Shown here piece by piece: positions 10,560 through 20,303 of a stretch of 64,000 bases of DNA. How positions within the stretch are numbered: the stretch's first letter is position 1; every line of letters begins with the position of its first letter. A program made the translations under genes and the position numbers. Source of the stretch: Hericium rajendrae. Lineage: Eukaryota; Basidiomycota; Agaricomycetes; Russulales; Hericiaceae. Where the stretch lies: contig CM065886.1 of assembly GCA_033439255.1 (NCBI GenBank), forward strand, positions 1,054,001 to 1,118,000, in the 5' to 3' direction. Under the pieces are notes generated by a model, which saw only the letters and a program-made list of their open reading frames with translations, did not search any database and was not told where the DNA came from.

Positions 10560-11770
10560 GATTCCACGTTCAGGGATGTAGATCGGAGAAGAAAGACCAG
10601 CGAGCGCGCATCGAGGGCGTCGGAATGCTAAGACTGGCTTGAGCACGAGATCTCTGAGATCAACGCCAGTAAAGAATGTTGTGCATAGTCAGTGCCGTTG
10701 AACAAGGGAAATTGGAAAGCAAGTAAGTGACCGAGTCCTTGTGCCCAAGAAAGCATGTAACACATGGACTATCATTTGTACGAGGCTTGGAGCGTGGATT
10801 ACATGTCACAGCATCATATCACGTCCGAGCGGCGATTCCATGCAAATTGCGTGGTCTTGCTCTTGGAAGCAGACACCATCTTTGGCACCGATAGACAATC
10901 GCAGCGAAGATATGCACCGAAGCAGAGAGGACGGCGTGATGTCCTGGCATCATGCTATCAGCTTAAAGATCGATCGGTGAGAGTACCTGTATTGAATATC
11001 CCAGACATCTGTGCATGGTCATTTCTCCGCGTTCGTAAGGACTCCTTCTGACAGAGTGGTTGGGCCAGCTGTAAGGTCGCTTCCCGCTATGCGGCGGATG
11101 AAACCCCCGATAGTCGCTGGATGGTTCGTCGTCTGTTGGTCAGGACGTTACAACGCAGTACAAGAGAATAAAAGTCGTACCATATCATGCCTATTCCCAA
11201 AACCAAGTCGACGACTTGAAGAACTAGCCCGGCTTGAACGTCTGCAGGTCCATCAAAGTGTAAGTATCAGGGCCTTGTTCGAGTTATCTTGGTATGTTTC
11301 ATGCGCCGATCTCGCAATGTAAGCGGGTCACGCTCGTTCAAGCGAAGATGGTACAAATTTCATGCAAGTCGGATTCAGACACCGAGGGATGTCTGCATGC
11401 CATTGTCAACTTCAAGACGTCGAAAATTTGATCACATAGTACTAGATGTCCAGTTCCCACAGGTTCCCACGCACAATCATGCCTCCATGACTGACTCCTT
11501 CTTCCGGCGCACTGTCACTACGAGCATGGCATTGTAAGTACTACGTCTCATAGCTCGCATATAATGGAGATCATCAGTCCGAGGGTTGCTGGAGAACGCG
11601 TGGACGCTGGTTCTGTAAGACCTTCGTGAGTTGTGATTTTCTACTAATAGGTCAGATCACTCAATCGGATGACCTCCAGGTGCCTTTACAATTGACGTAC
11701 TCGGGTGTGATGACCGACTCAGCAGCCAGGCAGATCTCTGAGGCCATGAGGTGACGTGTCTTTACCCGCC
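10560..11770 (+). repeat. Kinase-array upstream block, copy B
   Basis: Second copy of the block seen at 7240-8575 (same landmarks: GATCGGAGAAGAAAGACCAGC near 10,580, CATATCACGTCCGAGCGGCG near 10,814, TTCCCACGCACAATCATGCC near 11,465). The minus strand near 11,030-11,110 again gives a broken related peptide. It supports duplication of a whole unit (block plus gene), not of the gene alone. Confidence 0.6.
11692..11699 (+). promoter_or_regulatory. TTGACGTA promoter element, kinase-like gene B
   Basis: Same block as for copy A (GTGCC-TTTACAATTGACGTACTCGGGTGTGATGACCGA, given here in short), about 75 bp before the ATG at 11,771. Confidence 0.5.
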
Positions 11771-12664
11771 ATGTCGAACCTGTATTGTCTGCGCCGACCC
11801 GTCCACGATATCCTGGACGAATGGTTGGAGAAGCGTGACCCGGTTAACCCTTTTAAAACCCGCTTTGATAGGCAAGATTATTTGTTTTCTACAGACAACA
11901 TAAACTTTGATCGCGAGAACGCAAGGACTGTTGGATCGTCTGTTGCAACGTTCTCGACAAACGCGAACACTATACCGGCCTTGGTGTTTGATCCAAAGAA
12001 GCTCACGATTCTACACCGCCTCGGCAATGCCGGTTCAACGGATAATATCGTCCTCCAAGTGGAGTGGGACGGTGCTATCTTTGTCCTCAAAGTGGTATGT
12101 CTTATTTCTCTTTGGTCGCCTCTCGATATTTATGTGGCATTTTAGAACCAACAGTCTGTTGACGATCTGGTGGACGGCAGCGATCGGCACTTGACGGAGC
12201 TAAACGCCTACAATCACCTCCTCCAGCACGGGCTCTGCGACGAAGGAAGCGGCGTCGCGCCGCACCCCTACGGCCACCTCCACATCTGGGGCCGCCAGCA
12301 CCCAGGCTGGGCGTCGCACATGGATAGATGGCCGTACGACTCGTGGCTGCAGCAGATCGACAACCCCGCGGAGTACCCGCGAGCCATTCTTATGGAGTAC
12401 ATCCCAAACGTGAGCCGACTGCCCTCAAAACAGTTCACCACCCAAAATCTCCGCGACTTATTGGATGCCCTTGCGACGGTTCACGCTGCGGGAGTTGTAC
12501 ACTCGGATATGGGTCCCCAGAATGTGCTGTGGAACGGTTTGCGTTTCGTCATCCTTGACTTCGAGAAAGCGACGCTTTCCGCTGGGGGTACGGCCATCGA
12601 CTGGGGTTGGGCTACCCGAGACCTGCAGGACTTGTGGGGAACTTTGATGCACCGCAGATGGTAG
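11771..12664 (+). CDS. Small protein-kinase-like protein, array copy B
   Basis: Two exons (11,771-12,094 and 12,146-12,664), 280 residues, intron at the same place as in copy A (after the lysine motif VLKV). The start is MSNLYCLRRPVHDIL; an in-frame GTG a few codons upstream is not needed. The catalytic loop reads HSDMGPQNVLWNG, so the HRD arginine is Ser and the catalytic-loop Lys is Gly, while the Asp and Asn remain. The metal motif is DFE (VILDFEKA). It keeps the family blocks GHLHIWGRQH, DNPAEYPRAILMEYIPNV and QFTTQN. Weak or no phosphotransfer is likely on these residues, but the metal ligands persist, so an atypical activity cannot be ruled out. Confidence 0.78.
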
Positions 12665-12906
12665 TTGCTGGCGATCATTGGAGTTGGCGCGGAGCATTGA
12701 GCATGAGATGTTTGAGCAGTACGGGGCTTGGAGTTGGAATTCGAAGCTGTCAAGGGGACAGTTAGTTGAGATGCCTATTTGACAAGTCGCTTTTTTCTGG
12801 AGAACGCGTGCACACTTCGGATGCCTGCAGGACCTCTGACGTGCGAGTGCATGCTGTTTGATTCGGTCACCAAAGCATTTTATTTTAGGTACGTAGGTGC
12901 TTATTA

Positions 12907-12914
12907 TTGACGTA
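12907..12914 (+). promoter_or_regulatory. TTGACGTA promoter element, kinase-like gene C
   Basis: Block AGGTGCTTATTATTGACGTA followed by CTCGCGTGTGACCGAG, about 60 bp before the ATG at 12,975. Copy C carries only this short upstream block, not the full 1.2-kb one. Confidence 0.5.
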
Positions 12915-12974
12915 CTCGCGTGTGACCGAGCACACAGACACGCAGGCTTTTGGGCCGACATGCCTTGAACCATC

Positions 12975-13879
12975 ATGTCTGACCTCTACCACCTGACGTG
13001 CGCTCCCCGCTCCATTTTGTCCGACTGGATGCGTGCGCGTGCGGACCCCGCCCATCCCAACACGATCATCTTCCCGTATGGCCCCTTCTCCTTGTCAGAC
13101 TATGTGTTTTCAGACACAGACGTCTATCTTGAACCAGAGGAGGACGAAGTTCAAGCACCCTTGGTACGAGAGTACGATGCGTGCGAGGATATGCCAGCCT
13201 TGGACTTTCGTCCAGATAGGCTCGTGATAATACGACGCATTAACCCGACATGCGGCAACAAGCCCATCAACTCTGCCGTCTTTGAGGTGAAGTGGGATGG
13301 GAAGACATACGTTCTTAAAGTGGTATGACATAGTTCGTGACGTCGCTTCTCAATGCTTATCTTGGATGTCTCTAGAATTGCCATTCCGCCAAAGATCAGG
13401 AGTATGGCAGAGACCGCCACTTGACGGAGCGCAATGTGTACAACGGTCTTCTTCGGAGGGGGCTGTGCGAGGAGGGCATGGTGCCATATCCACATGGTTA
13501 CTTTCACATTTGGGGACACCAGCACAAGGCCTGGCCACAGTACCCAGCTCATTGGCCATATGACTCGTGGCTCAAGGAGTTCACCAACCCTGCAGAGTAC
13601 CCTCGCGCCATTCTCATGGACCTTATCCCGGATGCCAAACCCCTGCCGAAGAATCAGTTCACGCCCAACCACGTATTTGATCTTTTCGACACCATCATGA
13701 AATTTCACGCGGCAGGGTTTGTACATCAGGACATAAATTCCCGGCATTTTCTCTGGACTGGCTCGCGTTTTGTTATAATCGACTTTGATCGGGCAGAGTT
13801 GATTGACGAGGGCGAGCAGATTTACAAGTCGATGACAACGCATGAGCTGCAGCTATTGTGGCAAACTTTCCTTGACTGA
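12975..13879 (+). CDS. Kinase-like protein, array copy C, catalytic Asn missing
   Basis: Two exons (12,975-13,322 and 13,376-13,879), 283 residues, only about 310 bp after copy B, so this copy arose with a short spacer. It shares MSDLYHLT at the N-terminus, VFEVKWDGKTYVLKV, GYFHIWGHQH and TNPAEYPRAILMDLIPD. The catalytic loop is HQDINSRHFLWTG: Arg to Gln, Lys to Ser, and the metal-binding Asn replaced by His. DFD is kept (VIIDFDRA). The N-lobe carries an acidic insertion (EPEEDEVQ). It is the most pseudokinase-like member, yet the frame is fully open and the splice sites intact, so it is not obviously dead as a gene. Confidence 0.77.
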
Positions 13880-14589
13880 TCATAGGTACATGATGGCCGG
13901 GTGCTAAGGTCGAGGCTGCACATGGGGCTTATAGAAGGAGGTTCGGATATTGACGCTGTAACCACCATAACACCTGAACAATCTAGCAGAGGATACCGCG
14001 GCATGTCTCCCGTCTGCTTTGACTGCCTCCTGACGTGTCTACATGATGCAGGCGCTAGCTGTCCGTACGTCCGTGTTCATCGATGCATCCTCCCGCGTCG
14101 TGCTTCGCGGGCCTGACCGCGCTTGTGCAGCTCGTGGATTCTAGCTTAGAATCACTTCACGCGGGAGCAATATCATGATCTGTCGTCCGTAGGACAGCGA
14201 GTGGGGTTGAACTGTGTGAAGGACATACTTGATTACTCTTTTCGAGTGATCGTCTGCGATATACATCTGCAATTGCAAGGTCGAGTCACGAGCTAAGGAC
14301 ATAGACGACATCCCCGCAAATAGGGTCCTCGATGTCCTCGGAAGAAGCAGCAGTTCTAGTGTCGTGTCTTCGGTGTACTAGCCGACATGGTTCAGGACCT
14401 CATGTACGGATACAACGTGGAGTGGCCTACATCCAACAAAAGTATGACGACTGCTGTGGGTCTCAAATCGCTCCAACATCGACACAAGACTAAGAAGGGA
14501 GGGCATATGGGCACAGCGGGATTGTGCGGAGTACTGCTAAAGACAGGACCGGGGAAGTGAAGAGGAGAGGTTTCCACCCACGGCCCAGA
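13880..14589. other. Spacer after kinase-like gene C
   Basis: 3' flank and unique sequence without recognised coding potential. Confidence 0.4.
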
Positions 14590-15692
14590 AAGCTGGCGTG
14601 GAAAGACTTGGTGGGCGCTCAGACTCGATTTCCAGATCTTTGAGATCAATGATAGCGAAAGACAGAACATATAAACCATGCCGTTAAAAAAAAGATCCAG
14701 ACAGAGTAGAAATGATCGAATCTGCAGTCGGTATCGTGGTAGAAAGCACGGGTAGCGTAACCATCTTGCGTGTGAGACATTCATTCGTGGCACGAAAGCG
14801 CAAGCGATGATAGCCTGGCGTCACAACGTCGGTTCACTGAAGTCGAATAGTTCAATGCTAAGTGAGCGCACCTTGTTTTATGTCCCGAATATCCGGGGAA
14901 CGTTTCACAGTCTCTTTGTTCCCAAGAATCCCTTCGAAGGAGGTGATGGACCATGTGAGCCCTGGGGAGTCCCCCGCCCGCGTTGCGAATGAGACCCAGA
15001 TCTTCAGCCGCTGGATCGTTTCTGCATCATATGATTAGCGCTTTTACAATGGGTGAGGCACCGATTTATATAGTGCTACTCGTGCAGGATTTGGAAATCC
15101 AGCGCGCTGACCTGTTGTTGACCTGCGATCTGGAACACCGAATTGTAAGTTTGTAATTCCGTAACAAGCTATTTACCTTTGTCCAGTCAGTCTGCGTAGG
15201 CTTTCAACTCTGTTGGTATGCCTCATGATTCATTCCCGAGATATACGTAGACCATCTAGCACGAGGTCAACATGCGATTCAGATTTCATGGAATGTCGAG
15301 CGTGTGTACAGTATAGAGCTGGAATCCAGAAAGTCGATTGATCGCGTCGCGGCGTTGGTGTCGTGTTCCCACGCATTATCGATGACCTCCACATCCTCGG
15401 ACCTCCCTCGTCTTAGCCGAACTTTTCCTTGAGTATTCAACGCATTTCCCGGTCAGTGTGTATCTTATACATGTAGTTATCTACATATATCCACTGTTGG
15501 ACCGCATTTCTACCAAGATCTCTCGGTATCAAAAGGACACACAGATGGACTTCTGTGAGTGCCAGCTACGCGTTGTTTGGTCTGGTCATAGAGCATTTGA
15601 TTGAGTCAGTAGGTGCGTTTATTGACGTACTCGCATGTGATGACTGAGCCCACAACCCCACAGGCTTTTGAGCCGCCGTGTTCTGAACCACC
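14590..15692 (+). repeat. Kinase-array upstream block, copy D
   Basis: Third copy of the upstream block, the most diverged at its left end (TTTGAGATCAATGATAGCGAAAGA near 14,640). The minus strand at about 14,880-15,000 gives the best preserved piece of the lost partner peptide (IWVSFATRAGDSPG, SFEGILGNKETVKR, SPDIRDIKQG, then a GT donor). I do not recognise the family. Confidence 0.55.
15622..15629 (+). promoter_or_regulatory. TTGACGTA promoter element, kinase-like gene D
   Basis: Block AGGTGCGTTTATTGACGTA then CTCGCATGTGATGACTGAG, about 65 bp before the ATG at 15,693; matches the other three copies. Confidence 0.5.
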
Positions 15693-16585
15693 ATGTCCGA
15701 TCTCTATCTCCTGCTACGCCCTGTCCGCGATATCCTGGACCAGTGGCTGGAAACACGCGATCCAGTCCACCCCTTCACCGACCACACGTTTGACAAGGCA
15801 GATTATGTGTTCTCCAACAAGGAGAACTATGATTTCAAGAAAGTGAATGAAATGGGGCCGGTCGTAAAGTTCTCAGCGCGGGTGGAAGCCGTGCCAGGCT
15901 TGGAATTCCATCCGACGAAGCTCACAATTGTGCGTCGCCTCAGCAACTCCGAGGCGGAGGACAACATCGTCTTCGAAGTGAAGTGGGAAGGCGCTACCCG
16001 TGTCCTTAAAGTGGTATGCCGTCCTTCTACTTAGCCGCCTCGCGACGTTTATCTTAGCCGTGTTACTAGAATCGACAAACCGTCGACGATGAACTGGATG
16101 GTGAAGACCGGCACCTGACCGAGCTCAATACGTACAATCATTACCTTCAGAGTGGACTGTACACTACGGGATTGGGTGTCGTGCCGCACCCGTACGGCTA
16201 TGTCCACATCTGGGGCCGCCAGCATGCGGGCTGGGCGGCGCACAGGGAGCACTGGCCGCACGACTCGTGGCTGAAGCAATTCACCAATCCTGCAGAGTAT
16301 CCGCGTGGCATTCTACTGGAGCATATTCCGGACGTGAGACTGCCTGTGAAGCAGTTCACAGTCCAGAACATATACGACTTGTTGGACACCCTTGCGAAGG
16401 TTCACGCTGCAGGCGTTGTGCATAGAGATTTGAAGGCCCGAAACATGCTGTGGGACGGCGCACGGTTTGTCATCATCGACTTCGAGAGGGCGGTGCTTTT
16501 CGAAGAGGACGAGCTCATCGAGAAGGCTGGGACCACGCCGGACCTGCACGATTTGTGGAGAAGCTTGGTGCTCCACAAATGGTAG
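15693..16585 (+). CDS. Small protein-kinase-like protein, array copy D, canonical catalytic loop
   Basis: Two exons (15,693-16,013 and 16,070-16,585), 278 residues. It has the intact classical loop HRDLKARNMLWDG (HRDxKxxN), the lysine motif VFEVKWEGATRVLKV and DFE (VIIDFERA). Family blocks are GYVHIWGRQH, TNPAEYPRGILLEHIPDV and QFTVQNIYDLLDTLAKVHAAG. As in the other copies only about 30 residues follow the metal motif, so the substrate-binding lobe is minimal. It is the copy most likely to be catalytically competent and is perhaps closest to the ancestral form. Confidence 0.8.
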
Positions 16586-16884
16586 ACGGTGGTGGTCGGC
16601 GTGGTCGGCGCGGAACATGAGGCATATAGGTAGTAGGTAGAATCGAGGTCGAAGCTGTAATCGGCGGTGACTGCTTGAGATACTTATTGTTCTTCCTTCC
16701 GCTGCCCATACCCTCTCCGTCATGCATGAATCTGGCTTGCGCTTCAGGGTTTTCGTGCGCGATTCCACTCGTATCATCGGCTACTGACCTATCGCATCTA
16801 TTCCTAGGCACTGTTCTTGTCACTCGTGGCTTCGCATCCATGTGTCGCCACACGCAGCTAGCCTGCATCGACAACTTGACCGCT

Positions 16885-17010
16885 GACCATCATGTCCGGC
16901 CTCCACCGACTGAAGAAAGATATGCAATCCAATTTACCCTTCGCATGCTTCCCGTGCCGCCCACTCCCTACATCCAATTTTGTGGGTTTCGCCGGTGACG
17001 GCGTCTACTT
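16885..17010 (+). pseudogene. Possible start-only remnant of a fifth kinase-like copy
   Basis: The context ACCATCATGTCCGGCCTCCA closely matches the starts of copies A-D (MSGLHRL versus MSDLYxL), and the preceding 40 bp faintly resemble the promoter-proximal block. Similarity fades after about 10 codons and no kinase motif follows. The array appears to end here, close to the left edge of the CpG-free island. Confidence 0.35.
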
Positions 17011-17218
17011 CATCAGTGTCGTGCATCACGCCAGCCATCGTATTTGCCTTCCTGCTACATGCGGCCGCGCGCAAGCTTCACATGCTGGACTTTCATCTAA
17101 CTTTCATCCGACAGGGCCTATGATGGGCAGGCAACTCAACATGAGCTTCGACGGGCATCTTGACTCGTTAAATAATGGTCTGTACGTATTACACATAGTG
17201 GAGGGGTCGTCCGAAGTG

Positions 17219-19092
17219 CATAAATTAAATGTCCATGTCAAATATCTGATGTGTAAATTAGTATCTGTAGTATTCTGGCAACAAAATCAACAGCATACCA
17301 TAAACTGCTATCAGGCTTGTGAGCTTTGACAGAGTTGGCCATCTCAATGTCAACTCCATCTAAGGCCCTTACACTATAAGACTCAGAATTCACTGAAAAC
17401 CTCTCTCTGCCTGTGACATGACTGTCAGAAGATTCAAACTGGATGATGTAACCTGTTGTAAGGATATTGGAGGACTCCACACTGGGATCACCAATGTTTT
17501 GCAGGTGATTTCTTGAATTTAGCATTGCCAAGCAGCTGTTGACATACACTAACAATAGAAATTTAATATGTGAGCATTTTAGCAAATGAAGAAGAACTTA
17601 CAATGGACAGTGAAAAATTCTATAGCCATAGCCCAAATATGAGCTGGAAAACAGATGAGCTGATGTTTAGAATGATTAGTAAGATCAGCTAGTTGGCAAC
17701 TTGAAAAAAATCATACTACTATAATTTGGACAAGAGAAAAGATTCTAAAAATTAACACATAAGTTTGAGATATAATGATCAGAAGTTCAAGTCTGAAACT
17801 CACGTTGATAAGAAAAATCTATTTACTGCATAAATCATCAAAGTCTGAAACAATTTGCTTGATCTGTTTAGAGATATTTGATATGTAACATTACATTCAA
17901 AAAAGTATAAAACTCACCCAGCATATTGTAACTGAGCACCATGCAACAAAAGACATAATGAAAGCACAGTCACAATATCTGCAGCAACTCTTGTAGCAAG
18001 TATTGGCACTACTGAATTGAACTAATAGAAATATCAATCACTATATAAAAGAGAATATATAGTAAGATCATACTGCAATATTGCCAATGTTTGAAATCTT
18101 CCATTCTCCAAATCTAAAGATTCTGCTTAGTCAATTCTTCAAGAGTTTATTATACTGGCTTACTCTCGAACACTTGTTACTGAGAATAAAGTTAGTAATA
18201 GTACATCAATAAAGGATTATAGTTATGTACCAATTCCAAATGCTAGATTATCTCTTTTGTAAGCTTATTATAAATGACATAAACTATAAATTCTTACCAA
18301 TATGCATCAGGATCAAAAGCACCTATATGCTAATATATCAGACATAGTCTTAATATAGAAGATACAACATACAAGTGCAATTGTGACAAACTTTCCCCAT
18401 TTATTTTTTGCCACTAGTAGAATATTCAAACTATTATATAAGCTAGAATTCAGATTTACTTACAATGATAAATCATCCTAGTGTAGAATCTAGAAGGTGA
18501 TCATATTTTAATAGTATATAAAGGTCAAAATCTCTCAAAAGTAAACAATTAGACTTACAGTTGTACTAGAGAACAGGTGACAACCTGTCAATAAGTATTA
18601 GCAATAATCTAGATTCCTAGATCATAAGAGCTGTGAGACTTACTCCAACACCAGAGACTATCTGTACAAGTAGAGATTTTAGTAATAAAGAAAATGGAGG
18701 CAATGCAATTGTATACAAAAAGTGACCTAGTGAGTCAAGAAGGAGTAAGTGCTATCATAGCAAAATGGCAAGATATACATACCAGTCTCCTCCTATCAAC
18801 AACAAGGGATCATGATAGGTAAGGATCTAGAGAGAAATCAGAGTGTAAATGGAGAATTCAGTCAAATTACAGAATTACATACTGTATAATAGTACACTGT
18901 GTGGCAGCCTGTTTATTTAAGGAGTCAAGAAAAGCATTGGTTGAAGAAAGAGAATATGCTTACAGAAGACTGCTTGCACCATTGACATCCAGCTAATTTG
19001 CACATTGTCAGGATATACTGAAAACATAAATAACAATACCAACAATAGTGCAACAACCTAATATATGATTCAGATGATATTGCAAAAGTTAC
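17219..19092. other. Sharply bounded AT-rich, CpG-free island
   Basis: I scanned every line: in about 1,874 bp only two CpG dinucleotides occur (near 17,802 and 18,167), while the flanks carry many within tens of bases (GGGTCGTCCG ends at about 17,215; CTCGACTG...ACCGCTTACCG begins at 19,093). The tract is rich in A and T. It covers nearly all of DUF6534 copy D1 except its first exons. Where aligned by eye with paralogues, CpG sites appear as TG, CA or other changes (for example AGCGTTGC in copy D2 is AGCATTGC here). Confidence 0.85.
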
Positions 19093-19430
19093 TCGACTGT
19101 GAGCTACCGCTTACCGTTATCTTTATCAAGCGGTGATCTTTCGGGTAATTTATGTAGTACAGGTACATCTATACCGCGCGATCAACCTAACGCCGATGCG
19201 TGCATCTCGGAAAGATGAGTTACTTACCTGCAGAACCGACACTCCGTAGAGAACAAGCATCACCATACAGCATATCAGCATGGCGCCTAGCAATCAACAC
19301 GTCAGACATGGACATGACCCTGGTGATCCGCTGTCCCGGTGAACGCACCTTCATTTTGACGGAACAAGCTGTCTGATATCGGCGAAGGCCTGTCAAGCGG
19401 GAGTGACGTGGGTTCCGGAGCGGATGGCAT
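17238..19430 (-). CDS. DUF6534-type seven-helix membrane protein, copy D1 (AT-rich, status unclear)
   Basis: Exon 1 starts at 19,430 (MPSAPEPTSLPLDRPSPISDSLFRQNE). The family exons follow on the minus strand: TM1 with YGVSVLQ (about 19,235), YLYYINYPKDHRLIKI (about 19,150), ISWMSMVQAVF (about 18,990), ILTYHDPLLLIGGDW (about 18,800), VVPILATRVAADIVTVLSLCLLLHG (about 17,950, in pieces), MIYAVNRFFLST (about 17,840) and VYVNSCLAMLNSRNHL (about 17,540). The last exon is open to 17,238. The VNSxLAxLNSR motif is the hallmark of DUF6534 proteins, fungal plasma-membrane proteins of unknown role. From the third exon on the copy is AT-rich and almost free of CpG, yet the recognisable motifs stay readable. 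It may be methylated, mutated and silent, or still functional; intron borders in the middle are uncertain. Confidence 0.6.
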
Positions 19431-20303
19431 GCGGCAAGAGCGCGATGTGCGGAGGGAGGGATTGTGGAGTCTACAGCGTACGCGGCGTCCGAGGTTCCTA
19501 TATGAGCAACAGCTCCATTGCTCCCATTTGCTACGAGAAGAGAAGGGTTGCGACCAGCATAGCAGCTGCCGTGTCCTTGCAAGCCTCGATCAGGCGTGTT
19601 CGCCATGGGAAGAGCGGCAGGAGCACGTCGCGGTCTCCTGATGATCATTGACCTGTCAACTTATGTTAGCCTTCTGTTCTTCCTGGCCCACCTTACGAGA
19701 CGACGGGACGACGATGCGGCCATCAGAAATAGCACGAGTCTCTCACATGTCGCGGATCACCATTGTTATACACCTGCGAAATCTCTGTGGGCGCGGAATC
19801 GGCTTGTCGCCGATGCTGTATGGTGGCTGTTGTCCGTGTGGGGAATGGAAGTCGTTCTATTCCTGTTCTCATCAGCATGGATGGTGTCGAAGCCGGCGTT
19901 CGCTCTTAGGCGCCTTCACCTGTAACAGGCAACACAACATCCACGGCTTAAAACCTGCAAATGAGAAGCAGTACTGCCGTTATTTAATCAGGTTGGAAAC
20001 GCACGTTGGCGGTCATGGTTTGACACCTGAGTAAGAAATGAATGATGGGCATACATACCAACGATAAGTGGCGATTAAGAGAAAGCCGGCGACTTAGTGA
20101 GCGTCCATTCGGCGGGGATACCGGAAGGTTCCTCCAGCAAGTATGACGGCAGCTGCCTCAGCTGTAGCAAAGCGGAAGCGAGACGAAAGACATGCATTCC
20201 TGCAATAAATAGCAAAGTGAAAGAAGCGAATGAACACAGCAGAACAGCACGACCGCGAACGTCAAGAAAATGAGCAAAGTGTCCACGCAGACCGCGCACA
20301 CGG
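19431..20303. other. Upstream region of D1, no gene recognised
   Basis: Normal base composition. Frames here are short and domain-free. It ends at the 3' end of BIR1 (minus strand). Confidence 0.4.

Noticed and set aside
11756-11770. Extended start of kinase-like copy B (five codons upstream)
   Set aside because: The upstream codon is GTG, and all other copies start at MS(D/N)L.
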